Origin: CAZAQV01 sp964487255
GTDB lineage: Bacteria > Myxococcota_A > Polyangia > Polyangiales > CAZAQV01
DNA length: 64,000 bases
Reading direction: 5' to 3'
Assembly: GCA_964487255.1 (NCBI GenBank)
Contig: CAZAQV010000020.1
Span: forward strand, 1-64,000
Below, piece after piece: positions 15,361 through 23,987 of this stretch. Every line of letters starts with the position of its first letter. Within the stretch, counting starts at the first letter, position 1. Below the pieces are notes generated by a model. It was not told where the DNA came from. It searched no databases and was given only the letters and a program-made list of their open reading frames with translations. The position numbers and the translations under genes are program-made.

Positions 15361-16893
15361 TACGCCGTGTTGCATCAGCACGCGAGGCAGCGCGTCCGCG
15401 ATCTCCCCAGCAAGGGTGCCGACGTGACTGCGCCCTGCACCGGCCATCGAATGCCAGCGTACGCCTAGTGCAGCGCACTTCCACACATCGTCCGAACGTT
15501 CAAACTGCCCGCGCAATGCCGCGATGGCGCCCCCGAGCACGTCGCCCGAGCCGGGCACTGCCAGCGCGGGAACGTCACCTGAACACACGAGTTCACGCGC
15601 TTGCGCAAGCTCAAACCACGGCTCTGCAACAGCCACCACCGTGTACGCGCCTTTGAGGATGGCAACGTCAACACCGAGCTCGCAAAGCGCGCGCGCCGCG
15701 GCGAAACGGTCCGCTTGTACCGATGCGACATCGGTACCGAGAAGATGCGCGGCCTCCCCAGGATGCGGTGTGATCACGATGCTCGCCGACGAACTCTGAA
15801 GCGAGTTCGGTTTTGGCCCAAGCGCAATCAGCGCGTCGGCGTCGAGCGAAAGTGCGCCTTTCCATCGCCCGACGACTTCTTCGGTAAGCGCGGCCGCATC
15901 GGCGTCTCTTCCGAGTCCCGGTCCGAGGAGCAGCGAAGTGACGCCCAAGCGCTCGAGCTCGTCGACCAACCCATCGCCAATGGAGCGCAGCATCAGTTCG
16001 GCGGGGCCTTCGCTTACCGCCGCCCGCGTAAAGACCGTGGCCTTGCCCGCACCCGCGCGCAGCGCAGCCCGCCCGGCCAACATGGCAGCTCCGGTCATGC
16101 CCTCTGCGCCACCGACGACCGCCACGTGTCCGCCACGTCCCTTATGAAAACCGGGTTCAAGCCGCAGCATGCGCAGGTAAAGTCGCGCTTCGGACTCGTC
16201 GAACACCCGAGCAGACGCGAACCGGGCGCCCGCGTGAGGCGCTCCCAGGGGAACAAGTCGCGTCTCTCCGGCGTGCGCCGCACCTGGCTGTTGATGGAGG
16301 CCTCGCTTGTGTGCCCCAAAGGTTGCCGTCCAATGTGCGCGAACGGCTTCTCTGCCCAGCATCTGCCCCGTCGACGCACAAATTCCAGAAGGCACGTCGA
16401 GCGAGAAAACGCGTTCCGCGCAAGCGTCGATAAACATCACCGCCTCCGCGAATACACCTTCAGGCGGGCGCGAAAGCCCCGTGCCAAATATCCCGTCCAC
16501 CATCAGCGAGTAACTGTCGGGCTCAAACTCGGACTCGAACGATTCGAAACGCTTGGTCTCGATGCCGAGCTTAGTGAGGAGTTCGAACTGCACCTTGGCG
16601 TCGCCGCTGATCTTGGCGGGGTCGCCTACGACGAACACGTCTGCGTGAATGCCACGTTCGAACAGATGTCGTGCAACAACCCATGCATCGCCGCCATTTT
16701 GTCCGAGTCCTCCAACGATCGCCACGCGATCGAGGTGCTCCCCCGCAACCTCGAGCAGATACCGGGTCGCTCCGGCGCCAGCATTTTCCATGAGCAGCAG
16801 TCCCGGCACGCCAACGGACTCGATAACCCACTCGTCAAACGCCTTGGCGTCGCGCGCTGTGTGAAGATACGTCGGATGCGCCTCAGTCAGCAT
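15343..16893 (-). CDS. nnr: bifunctional NAD(P)HX epimerase / ADP- or ATP-dependent NAD(P)HX dehydratase
   Basis: 516 aa metabolite-repair enzyme that restores NADH/NADPH from their hydrated forms. The N-terminal YjeF epimerase domain (about 1-225) has MENAGAGATRYL, GLGQNGGDAWVVARHL and MVDGIFGTGLSRPP. The C-terminal ribokinase-like dehydratase (about 230-516) has HKGRGGHVAVVGGAEGMTGA, LLGPGLGRD, TPHPGEAAHLLG, ILKGAYTVVA and VPGSGDVLGG. It follows pdxJ after 27 bases in a vitamin B6/NAD-oriented operon. Its stop overlaps the end of the convergent lipoprotein gene by 18 bases. Confidence 0.95.
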   Translation of the reverse strand: MLTEAHPTYLHTARDAKAFDEWVIESVGVPGLLLMENAGAGATRYLLEVAGEHLDRVAIVGGLGQNGGDAWVVARHLFERGIHADVFVVGDPAKISGDAKVQFELLTKLGIETKRFESFESEFEPDSYSLMVDGIFGTGLSRPPEGVFAEAVMFIDACAERVFSLDVPSGICASTGQMLGREAVRAHWTATFGAHKRGLHQQPGAAHAGETRLVPLGAPHAGARFASARVFDESEARLYLRMLRLEPGFHKGRGGHVAVVGGAEGMTGAAMLAGRAALRAGAGKATVFTRAAVSEGPAELMLRSIGDGLVDELERLGVTSLLLGPGLGRDADAAALTEEVVGRWKGALSLDADALIALGPKPNSLQSSSASIVITPHPGEAAHLLGTDVASVQADRFAAARALCELGVDVAILKGAYTVVAVAEPWFELAQARELVCSGDVPALAVPGSGDVLGGAIAALRGQFERSDDVWKCAALGVRWHSMAGAGRSHVGTLAGEIADALPRVLMQHGVLTQRV

Positions 16894-16920
16894 CGGTCAA
16901 GAGTAACTCAGAGTGCCGGT

Positions 16921-17658
16921 CTACAGGCCAAGTCCGGCGCGAATGGCTTTCTTATAGGCTGAAACAGCATCGGCCAGTCCGTAGAACAGCGCATCGCTGA
17001 CGAGCGCGTGGCCGATATTGAGCTCTTCAATTTCGGGGACCGCGTCCACCAAGAGGCTGGTGTTGCGAAGGGTCAGCCCGTGTCCCGCCGCGACCGTCAA
17101 GCCCTGGGCTTTGGCAAACTGACCGGCCGAAGCAAGCTGCCCCAGCCTGGACTCACGCTTGGTCTCGTCTGCAAACGCATGCGCGTAGTCACCCGTATGC
17201 AGTTCGACGATGCGCGCACCGGCCTCCTTGGAGGCGCGCACCTGGTCTTGCTCCGGGTCGATGAACATCGAAACGGGTATCTGTTGCGAAGCGAGCGACT
17301 CGACGTAGCCGCTCAGCCGATCGAACCCGCCACGGACATCGAGCCCGCCTTCGGTCGTCCGCTCTTCACGACGCTCTGGCACAAATGTGACCATGTCCGG
17401 CTTGATCTCCTTGGCGATGGCCACCATCTCGTCGGTGGCCGCCATCTCGAGGTTGAACACCGTCGTGACGACCTCGCGCGCACGGCGAACGTCATCGTCT
17501 TGAATGTGCCTACGGTCTTCGCGCAGGTGTACCGTAATGCCGTCCGCGCCCGCCTGCTCGCAACGCTTCGCGGCAAGCACAGGGTCGGGGTAGTCTTCGC
17601 CACGTGCCTGACGAAGCGTCGCGACGTGGTCGACATTGACGTGCAAACGAACACTCAC
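16921..17658 (-). CDS. pdxJ: pyridoxine 5'-phosphate synthase PdxJ
   Basis: 245 aa TIM-barrel enzyme that joins 1-deoxyxylulose 5-phosphate and aminoacetone phosphate to make vitamin B6. It starts at GTG 17658: AAGGAGC lies just before, the family start VRLHVNVDHVATLRQARG follows, and GTGA overlaps the stop of the prkA gene. An in-frame ATG at 17730 would lie inside prkA. Family motifs include DGITVHLREDRRHIQD, FNLEMAATDEM, MVTFVPERREERTTEGG, VELHTGDYA, AAGHGLT and LNIGHALVSDALF. Confidence 0.97.
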   Translation of the reverse strand: MSVRLHVNVDHVATLRQARGEDYPDPVLAAKRCEQAGADGITVHLREDRRHIQDDDVRRAREVVTTVFNLEMAATDEMVAIAKEIKPDMVTFVPERREERTTEGGLDVRGGFDRLSGYVESLASQQIPVSMFIDPEQDQVRASKEAGARIVELHTGDYAHAFADETKRESRLGQLASAGQFAKAQGLTVAAGHGLTLRNTSLLVDAVPEIEELNIGHALVSDALFYGLADAVSAYKKAIRAGLGL

Positions 17659-19889
17659 GGGTATCGCTCCTTTTTGAGTTCGGAGAGGACCGGCTTGAGG
17701 CTTTGCATCGAGTATCCATGTTCGTCGCAAAGCGACCGTATCGCCCTCTCGCCCGTCTCGATGGCCTGCCGCTCGGCGGCGGTGGTCGTGCGCGGCTTTT
17801 CGGCACTGTCGTCCTCAGCAAAGCGAACCAACATCTGCATCATCTCGAGCACCTTGGCGAGTCGTTCTTTGTTCTCTTCGTAGTAGGCCTCGCGCAACGC
17901 CTCGATGTGCTTGGGAAAGAAAGAGACGTAGTCGACTTGCTCGTCGGACTCGGCATTGTCGATCGCGTGTGCCGCCACCTTACCGATGACCTGGCGGCGG
18001 AACTCCTCTTCTTCGCCCTCACTTGCGAGCACTCTTTCAATGCGCGACATGAGCTCGGTGTCGGGGTCCTCAGATTCACCCGTGTGTGGGTTGGTGACTT
18101 TCTCGTTTTTGACCCAGTACGAAACGTGGAGCACGTAACGGCGGAACAAGTCTTCGTGTTGCCCCTGGTCGATGAAACCCGCACTCGTGCGGAACTCGTC
18201 GTCGACACGGTCGAGCCAGCGCTCCCGAACGACATCGATAAAACCCTCGTGGTCCATGTAGCCCTTCTCGGCTTTGACCTTGAGAAACTCGTAGTCTCCC
18301 GCTTCGATCATGTCTTCGAGGCGCTCGAGCACGTCGATGGGCGTGAGCACGCCACCTTGCCCAGCTTCGAGTAATACCGCTCGGATCTCACGCGCCGATG
18401 CGCCAATGAGCCCTTCGTAGACCGTTCCAAACTGAAATTCTTCGTAGATCTCTTTGCGGCCGGACGCGAGAAGCCGTCGGTCCTCGACCTTCATTCGCTT
18501 CGGCGCCTGTCCGCTTGCGTAGAGTTCGGCCTTCTCGATCGGCGTCAAACTCGTCGCAAGCTTGCCGAGCTTTGAGTCCTCGTAGTGCTCTTGTGCCGGG
18601 CGCAGGAGCCGCGTCAAGGTCGCCCAAAGCGCGGCCACGTACGTCACATGCGGTGCAACGTCGACGCGCAGCTGCGGGACGATCTGTCGATCGTAAATCA
18701 GTTGCTCGGCCGAATAGTCGCGCAGGTACGGCACGCGAATCGGATGTATCCGACCACGAAACGAGCGGTATTCATGGTGCTCGCGAAACGCCGCCAGGTG
18801 CACTTCGTTGGAGTTGGCGATGAGCACCGCGTTGAGCGCCAACGTCGACAAGGAAAGAGAGACCGTGCCCGTCTCGGTCGCCAACAGAAGATACTTCCAC
18901 GCGTCGAGCGGGCGTTTTAGAAGGTCGCTATATTCGAGTATGCCGCCTGCGGCATCGACGAGTGAACCAAAGGCTTCGTAAAGTGTGAGCGACGCGAACG
19001 ATGCCGGTAACGAACCTAGCGAGTGGTCCGCGGTGATTTGCCGCTCCTTGGCGTCGACCGCCATCTCGGGACCGATGGTGGCAGCGCCAACACGATAGCG
19101 CTCCGAGATATAGAAACGCTCGACGCGGATATGGCCGAGAACACGCTGTAGGTCGCCACGGTAGGCGGTGAGCAGTGCATCAAAAATCGCCTTATTCTTG
19201 CGACTCATTTGACCGAAGCGAAGCCAGTCAGGCACGAGAGCGCCCTGCTCTTTGGTCAGTAGTTGCTCGAGCAGCGGAACGCGGTCGTCTGTCGAAATGA
19301 GGTGCAGCGGATGCTCCCGCATCTCGCTAGTCAAACGCACATCGATGTCCGCCTCCGCAAGGTGGGCGAACGAACGGCGGCCGGCGTCGCTTTTGTCCTC
19401 AAGACCGAAACCGATCGACTTGCCGTCTTTGCCTCGCGGAAAGACCCAAGAGAAGGTGTAGAGCGCCCCCGCGTCCGTGCGGCTGTACGCTTCGAGACCT
19501 CGGAAGAGGCACTGAACGAAGGTCGACTTGGCACTGCCATTGGGGCCGTGGAGGAGCAGAAGGCGATTGGCACGGCCTTCGCGCACGAAGCTTGTTAGCG
19601 CTGCATAGAACTGTTGCTGCAGGTTCTCGTGGCCGACGAGATGTTCTTCGGCGCCGTCGACACCGTCGAATAGGTTGTAGCGCGTGCTTTCGCCACCCGG
19701 CCCATCGATCGCCCGGCTCCCGTAGTAGTCGAGCATATCGCGCACATACGTAGCCGCGTCGCGCAGGGCAACTCGGGGCTCGGCAGATACCCACGAGAGA
19801 TATTCACCAAAACTAAGAACTCGTTTTTCGGCGTCGAAACGCTGCTCCGCCCGTCTGCTCAACTCGCGGAGCCAGTCGTTCGTGTCCAC
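17655..19889 (-). CDS. prkA: PrkA-family serine protein kinase (AAA+ domain and kinase-like C-terminus)
   Basis: 744 aa from GTG 19889, which avoids overlap with the upstream lipoprotein gene; an in-frame ATG at 20018 would overlap it by about 100 bases, so the start is uncertain. The AAA domain has Walker A GPNGSAKSTFVQCLFRGL and a long PrkA-type middle (RRSFAHLAEADIDVRLTSEMREHPLHLI, LLEYSDLLKRP, IANSNEVHLAAFREH). The C-terminal PrkA domain includes DYEFLKVKAEKGYMDHEGFID and SFFPKHIEALREAYYEEN. PrkA/YeaG acts in stationary-phase and nitrogen-stress signalling and often pairs with YeaH and SpoVR; neither is seen here. It is longer than the usual 640-690 residues. GTGA couples it to pdxJ. Confidence 0.93.
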   Translation of the reverse strand: MDTNDWLRELSRRAEQRFDAEKRVLSFGEYLSWVSAEPRVALRDAATYVRDMLDYYGSRAIDGPGGESTRYNLFDGVDGAEEHLVGHENLQQQFYAALTSFVREGRANRLLLLHGPNGSAKSTFVQCLFRGLEAYSRTDAGALYTFSWVFPRGKDGKSIGFGLEDKSDAGRRSFAHLAEADIDVRLTSEMREHPLHLISTDDRVPLLEQLLTKEQGALVPDWLRFGQMSRKNKAIFDALLTAYRGDLQRVLGHIRVERFYISERYRVGAATIGPEMAVDAKERQITADHSLGSLPASFASLTLYEAFGSLVDAAGGILEYSDLLKRPLDAWKYLLLATETGTVSLSLSTLALNAVLIANSNEVHLAAFREHHEYRSFRGRIHPIRVPYLRDYSAEQLIYDRQIVPQLRVDVAPHVTYVAALWATLTRLLRPAQEHYEDSKLGKLATSLTPIEKAELYASGQAPKRMKVEDRRLLASGRKEIYEEFQFGTVYEGLIGASAREIRAVLLEAGQGGVLTPIDVLERLEDMIEAGDYEFLKVKAEKGYMDHEGFIDVVRERWLDRVDDEFRTSAGFIDQGQHEDLFRRYVLHVSYWVKNEKVTNPHTGESEDPDTELMSRIERVLASEGEEEEFRRQVIGKVAAHAIDNAESDEQVDYVSFFPKHIEALREAYYEENKERLAKVLEMMQMLVRFAEDDSAEKPRTTTAAERQAIETGERAIRSLCDEHGYSMQSLKPVLSELKKERYP

Positions 19890-19915
19890 CCCGCGGCCAG
19901 AGTCGGCCCCCGCGT

Positions 19916-20482
19916 TCAAGGCGACTGCTCCGCAGCTTTGGGCGCGCTGCCTTTGTCTGCAACTTCTAGTGAAAGCGCGAGCTTGATCTTCTCGGGCAAA
20001 CAGGTCTGCTCGGTGCAAACCGCGAAGGACAGGTCCGCAAGTGCGTCGTGCGTGCCACCTTTCTCAACGGAGACGGGCAATTCAAAGTCCGCCCCATCGT
20101 CGTCGAAACGTTTTGCATCCTTCTTTTCGACCCTGCTTTTTTCCGGCGCCATCGCTTCGCTCTCAGCCAGCGTGACGGAAGTCGGAAACTCGTGGTTCAT
20201 GTGCCAGCCGTTTTGCGGGCGAATGGTAACGAGCAGCTTGGCTTTGTCGCCAACCGACAACGTCGCATCCGCTGAGCTGCTGAGTTCGGCGACGTAGGTC
20301 TTGGTCTCGACCTTTGGCGTCGGCTTGGCAGGTGCCGCTTTTTCGTCGTTGCTCGGCGCTTCGGCGGGCGGGACCTCGACAGCAGTGGTTTGTTCGACCG
20401 CAGTTTTAGACGACGCGTCGGCGTCGCCGTCGCACCCAAAAGCCAACAGCCCCAGCGGCAAGAATAACGAAATCGGTCGCAT
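19916..20482 (-). CDS. lipoprotein with DsbD-alpha-like domain
   Basis: 188 aa. Signal peptide with lipobox LLAFGC (Cys 17), then an acidic/Pro/Ala linker to about residue 65. The rest is a beta-sandwich like the N-terminal (alpha) domain of thiol-disulfide exchange protein DsbD: NGWHMNHEFPTSVTL and FAVCTEQTCLPEKIKLAL, where the two Cys would be the redox pair. It has no membrane segments or C-terminal thioredoxin domain of its own. It sits 26 bases upstream of the chosen prkA start. Confidence 0.75.
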   Translation of the reverse strand: MRPISLFLPLGLLAFGCDGDADASSKTAVEQTTAVEVPPAEAPSNDEKAAPAKPTPKVETKTYVAELSSSADATLSVGDKAKLLVTIRPQNGWHMNHEFPTSVTLAESEAMAPEKSRVEKKDAKRFDDDGADFELPVSVEKGGTHDALADLSFAVCTEQTCLPEKIKLALSLEVADKGSAPKAAEQSP

Positions 20483-20539
20483 GGCAGGAGTCTACCTGCT
20501 CTGCGACCAACTTGCAGCTCTAGGGCGTAACGCGCAGCG

Positions 20540-21043
20540 CTAGGCCGTCGCTTGCGGCTGTGCCTCGTCGGCAGCCGCGTCGCTTTCGTCAGCAGCAGCT
20601 GCTGCGGCTTGCGCCTCGTCGGCAGCGGCTTGTGCGTCGGCCTCTTGGCGCGCCACGCTGTCTTTGATCTCCGACGTCCAGTCTGCCTGACGCCGAGTGC
20701 TACCAAGACGCGCCTTCTTGCCTGCACGCTCACGAAGGAAGTAGAGCTTGGAGCGACGCACATGACCGCGCGTGACGACCTCAAGGCGCTCGATACGCGG
20801 CGAGTGAATCGGAAAGATACGCTCGACACCAACACCGAACGATACCTTACGAACCGTGAAGGTTGCCTTGGCTCCGTGACCGCCGCTGCGGGCAATCACA
20901 ACGCCTTGGAAAACCTGAATACGCTCTTTTTGGCCCTCACGAATGAGATAGTGAACCTTGACGGTATCGCCAACCCGAAATGGAGGGACAACGCGCTCTT
21001 GTGAACGCTCAAAAGCTTGAATTTTAGGGACGCTGGTAGACAT
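20540..21043 (-). CDS. rplS: 50S ribosomal protein L19 with Ala-rich tail
   Basis: The core (about 1-120) is L19: PPFRVGDTVKVHYLIREG, RIQVFQGVVIAR, FTVRKVSFGVGVERIFPIHSP and RRSKLYFLRERAGKKARL, at the 30S-50S interface. Residues from about 130 to 167 form an Ala/Asp/Gln/Glu-rich tail absent from the 115-aa E. coli protein. It is the last gene of the rpsP-khpA-rimM-trmD run but is separated from it by 266 bases. Confidence 0.97.
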   Translation of the reverse strand: MSTSVPKIQAFERSQERVVPPFRVGDTVKVHYLIREGQKERIQVFQGVVIARSGGHGAKATFTVRKVSFGVGVERIFPIHSPRIERLEVVTRGHVRRSKLYFLRERAGKKARLGSTRRQADWTSEIKDSVARQEADAQAAADEAQAAAAAADESDAAADEAQPQATA

Positions 21044-21309
21044 GGCTCAAAACCTCTGACTCTTCGCGGCTTCGCATCACAAGCAACGATTTGGAAATAC
21101 CAAATCGGCTTGTTTTAGCTATACACGCTCATCGTAAAAAAACCTCGGCCTTCGGGCGCCTGAATGCGCCGCGAAAAGGAGCGAAGGGCTACCACGGGCT
21201 CCGCAGGGGGTCAACCAAGAGCGTTGGCTTTGGGGCGCACCCGTCCATGGGCGAAATGGAGATAAAACGAAGTAAGATCATGCAGTTGTCTCAACTAAAC
21301 AAGTCGCCG
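21044..21309 (-). other. intergenic region between the SPOUT methyltransferase gene and rplS
   Basis: No gene is seen. On the minus strand a GC-rich stretch able to fold (GGCGC/GCGCC and CCTTCG/CGAAGG pairs) is followed by seven T at about 21136-21142, which could be a partial terminator or leader attenuator before rplS. A TATAGC -10-like box follows at about 21118-21123 without a good -35. Confidence 0.3.
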
Positions 21310-21873
21310 TCATCGGCCGAAGAGGCGATCGAAGATGATCGCCGCCGCGGCACGGACCGAGAGGTGGTTGTAATCGCCTCGCCCGCGGATGGGTTCGAGC
21401 AACACATCGGCCTCCTCAAGCACCTCGCCTGCAAGTCCGTGCCCGGTGCCGAACACGAGCAACGTCGGCACGCTGGTTTGGGCAAGCGCCTGGCGCTCGT
21501 CCTCAAAGGAAACAAGTGCAGCGGAAGACGACGGGTTGGCCGCAGTCACCACAACACGTGGAGGCTGACCTTCGCGGGCATGGATAGCGTTTTTGGCGTC
21601 TTGAAGCGAACGACACGATTCGGTGATCGACAGCGCGCGAGCGCGTGCGGGGATTCGCTCTCCACCCGCGCCGTCTTTCCAATGGCTGACGATGCGATCG
21701 ACAAGTGCACGCTGGGCGGTAATGGGCGAGACCACAAAATAACCCAAGAGTCCAAAGGTGGTCGCGCTCCGCGCGATGTCGTGGACGTCGATATTGGTGA
21801 TCGCTGTCGCGATCGTTTTGCCATCCGAACCGCGAATGGGATAATGCACCAGCGCGCAGTAAGTCGGGCTCAT
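21310..21873 (-). CDS. SPOUT-family RNA methyltransferase (Methyltransf_4-like)
   Basis: 187 aa from ATG 21873, whose ATGA overlaps the trmD stop. The start MSPTYCALVHYPIRGSDG, the TNIDVHDIARSATTFGL stretch and the end LLFGTGHGLAGEVLEEADVLLEPIRG (partly LLVFGTG in this copy) with HLSVRAAAAIIFDRLFG match the family of trefoil-knot methyltransferases that follows trmD in many deltaproteobacteria and Firmicutes-like genomes. The RNA target is unknown. Confidence 0.88.
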   Translation of the reverse strand: MSPTYCALVHYPIRGSDGKTIATAITNIDVHDIARSATTFGLLGYFVVSPITAQRALVDRIVSHWKDGAGGERIPARARALSITESCRSLQDAKNAIHAREGQPPRVVVTAANPSSSAALVSFEDERQALAQTSVPTLLVFGTGHGLAGEVLEEADVLLEPIRGRGDYNHLSVRAAAAIIFDRLFGR

Positions 21874-22568
21874 CCGTCCTCTTTCTGTTGGGCGACATAG
21901 GCCGCGTAAAGATCGGGGCGGCGAGCTTTCGTTCGTTCGATCGATTGTTCGCGACGCCATGCTTCAATCGCAGCATGATTGCCACTGAGCAGCACATCGG
22001 GAACGTCCTGTCCGCGAAAGCGGCGCGGACGCGTGTAATGCGGATACTCAAGCAGGCCATGCGAGTGAGACTCATCGCCAGCCGAGGTGTCGTTGCCGAG
22101 CACGTCAGGGAGTAGCCGAACCACGCTCTCGATGACAGCCATGGCGGCGACCTCACCGCCAAAGAGCACGAAATCGCCGATCGACAGTTCCTCGTCCATC
22201 GCATCGCGGATGCGCTCATCAAAGCCTTCGTAGCGGCCGCATATCAGCGTAAGCGATTCCCGTTGCGACAACTCGCGCGCGTGCGCTTGGTCGTGGAGCC
22301 TGCCCTGCGGCGACATCAGCACTTTGTACTGGGCGTCCAGTGGCGCCACCGACTCGAGCGCGTCGAAAACGGGTCCGGGCATCATCACCATACCGCTGCC
22401 CCCACCAAAAGGTGCGTCGTCGACGCTGCGGTGCTTGTCCGTTGCGAAGTCACGGGGGTTGACCGCGTGAAGTTCGACCAAACCACGTTGCCGGGCCTTG
22501 CTGAGAATCCCGGTTTCAAAAAAGGCTTCTGCGAACTCGGGAAAGAGTGTGACCACAACGATCTTCAC
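21870..22568 (-). CDS. trmD: tRNA (guanine-N1-)-methyltransferase TrmD
   Basis: 232 aa. It methylates G37 of tRNAs and prevents +1 frameshifting. Motifs are KIVVVTLFPEF, DDAPFGGGSGMVMMPGPVFDAL, SPQGRLHDQ, LICGRYEGFDERI and the knot sequence IGDFVLFGGEVAAMAVIE. It overlaps rimM (upstream) and the SPOUT gene (downstream) by 4 bases each. Confidence 0.98.
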   Translation of the reverse strand: MKIVVVTLFPEFAEAFFETGILSKARQRGLVELHAVNPRDFATDKHRSVDDAPFGGGSGMVMMPGPVFDALESVAPLDAQYKVLMSPQGRLHDQAHARELSQRESLTLICGRYEGFDERIRDAMDEELSIGDFVLFGGEVAAMAVIESVVRLLPDVLGNDTSAGDESHSHGLLEYPHYTRPRRFRGQDVPDVLLSGNHAAIEAWRREQSIERTKARRPDLYAAYVAQQKEDG

Positions 22569-23125
22569 GGCACGTCTTTCGTTCGCTTCTTGGTTGATGT
22601 GGGAATGGGGTCAAAGTCGCTGATGTTGCGCACGACTACGCGCTGCTCGGCAAGGTCGACGCGATCGAGATACGGCTCAACCATGGGGACCTCGAAACGG
22701 CCTTTCGGAGTCTCGATGAGCAGGCAATCGATGCTCGGGTACGGAATCGTATCGAGCACCCGCCCGAGCGGCTCACCCTGCTCATTGACCACCGCAAGGC
22801 CGAGTAGATCGCGAACGTACCACTCGCCCTCTTCCGCTTCGGGCAACGCGTTCAACGGAAGCGCAACCTCCGCACCGCGAAGCTGTTCAGCAGCTTCGCG
22901 ACTGCTTACGCCATCGATCGAAATAACCGCAATGCCGGAACCGAGCATACGCACTTTGCGCGCTTGAACGGTTCGCACCGAAGCGCCGTGGTGGACGATC
23001 CAGTCAGCGTGTTGCCAGAGCAGCTCGGACTCGGGGTTGTAGAGCTTGAGCCGCAGCTGCCCGCGCAGCCCTTGCGGTTTGGTGATGCGCCCCAGCGCAA
23101 CGCTTTGCGCTTCTGGGTCGCTCAC
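22565..23125 (-). CDS. rimM: 16S rRNA processing protein RimM
   Basis: 186 aa. The N-terminal RimM domain has LGRITKPQGLRGQLRLKLYNP and the C-terminal PRC-barrel has EWYVRDLLGLAVVNEQGEPLGRVLD and a DCLLIETPKGRFEVPMVEPYLDRVD stretch. It helps 30S head assembly around S19. It overlaps trmD by 4 bases and lies 9 bases after khpA. Confidence 0.97.
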   Translation of the reverse strand: MSDPEAQSVALGRITKPQGLRGQLRLKLYNPESELLWQHADWIVHHGASVRTVQARKVRMLGSGIAVISIDGVSSREAAEQLRGAEVALPLNALPEAEEGEWYVRDLLGLAVVNEQGEPLGRVLDTIPYPSIDCLLIETPKGRFEVPMVEPYLDRVDLAEQRVVVRNISDFDPIPTSTKKRTKDVP

Positions 23126-23134
23126 GTGGTTGAC

Positions 23135-23449
23135 CTATTCAATAATGTCGAGGATGGGGCGCCGATCGAGGTCTGCACCGGCGGCGGAAAGGATGGCGCG
23201 AATGGCACGTGCGGTCCGGCCGTCACGTCCGATGACTTTGCCGAGGTCGTCACGTGCAACGAGAAGCTCGAAGATAACACTGCGATCAGCATCGATGCTC
23301 TTGACCTCGACCTCGTCGGGCGAGTCCACGAGCTGCTCCGCGATGTAGCTCACGAGCTCGCTGAGTTGCTTGACCTGCTCGTCTTGCGAGAGCTCTTCGT
23401 CGTCATCGAGTGCTCGGTCATCGTCGAGCACGTCTTCGGAGTCGCTCAT
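23135..23449 (-). CDS. khpA: KH-domain RNA-binding protein KhpA
   Basis: 104 aa. A single KH domain with the GxxG loop GRDG in LGKVIGRDGRTARAIRAIL, preceded by an acidic N-terminal stretch of about 30 residues (DVLDDDRALDDDEE). KhpA, commonly with KhpB, is a small RNA chaperone encoded between rpsP and rimM in many bacteria. The acidic extension is longer than usual. Confidence 0.93.
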   Translation of the reverse strand: MSDSEDVLDDDRALDDDEELSQDEQVKQLSELVSYIAEQLVDSPDEVEVKSIDADRSVIFELLVARDDLGKVIGRDGRTARAIRAILSAAGADLDRRPILDIIE

Positions 23450-23454
23450 CTGTT

Positions 23455-23712
23455 TTATGCCGAAGCTGTCGAAGCACCCTTGCGCGCTTCGCGAACGACC
23501 TTCGCCACAGAACCGGAAGGCTTCGCGCCTACCGAAACCCAGTAGTCGAAGCGGTCGAATTTGATCGTGGCATCGGTCATCGGATGCGCGGGATCGTAAG
23601 TGCCCAGCTGCTCGATGAAGCGGCCGTTGCGGGCCTTTTGTTTGTCGGCAGCGACGATGTGATAGTAGGGCCGCGCCTTGCAGCCATGTCGTGCGAATCG
23701 GATACGTACCAT
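23455..23712 (-). CDS. rpsP: 30S ribosomal protein S16
   Basis: 85 aa from ATG 23712 (MVRIRFARHGCKARPYYHIV, GRFIEQLGTYDP, DATIKFDRFDYWVSVGAKPSGSV); an open frame upstream to 23820 is not S16-like. First gene of the operon rpsP-khpA-rimM-trmD-SPOUT-rplS. It ends 5 bases before khpA. Confidence 0.98.
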   Translation of the reverse strand: MVRIRFARHGCKARPYYHIVAADKQKARNGRFIEQLGTYDPAHPMTDATIKFDRFDYWVSVGAKPSGSVAKVVREARKGASTASA

Positions 23713-23820
23713 TGAGAAAACCTGTGTAGGAAAGTCAGTTTCGTTGTCCGGGCCAGAGGGCCGGACGGCGGAAGCTAGCCCGCTTGCGCATCCTCGTCGA
23801 GTGAAGATTTGCCCCTGCAA

Positions 23821-23945
23821 AGTCTCAATCGGAGCCGGGGCCCGAATGAGACACTTCGGGCCATCGCCCCCTTCCCGTCAAGGCACTGAAAGTATTACAC
23901 TAACCTCAGAAACAGTCTCAATCGGAGCCGGGGCCCGAATGAGAC
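23821..23945. repeat. two identical copies of a 32-bp palindromic repeat
   Basis: Identical 32-base copies at 23821-23852 and 23914-23945, separated by 61 bases, between rpsP and the divergent cytochrome gene. Each has GTCTCA-A-TCGG near the left end and CCGA-A-TGAGAC at the right, so it can form a hairpin with a GC-rich tip (GAGCCGGGGC). The second copy ends 42 bases before the cytochrome start. It may be an operator pair, a REP-like element, or an RNA hairpin. Confidence 0.85.
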
Positions 23946-23987
23946 TTGTGGGCGGGTTGTTGGGGTATCACACTGCCCGAAACCGAA

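Noticed and set aside
15601..16962. 453-codon frame antisense to the NAD(P)HX repair gene
   Set aside because: Antisense shadow of a well-conserved enzyme.
23821..23945. Short CRISPR array
   Set aside because: Only two repeat copies, a 61-base spacer twice the repeat length, a palindromic rather than CRISPR-like repeat and no cas gene nearby.
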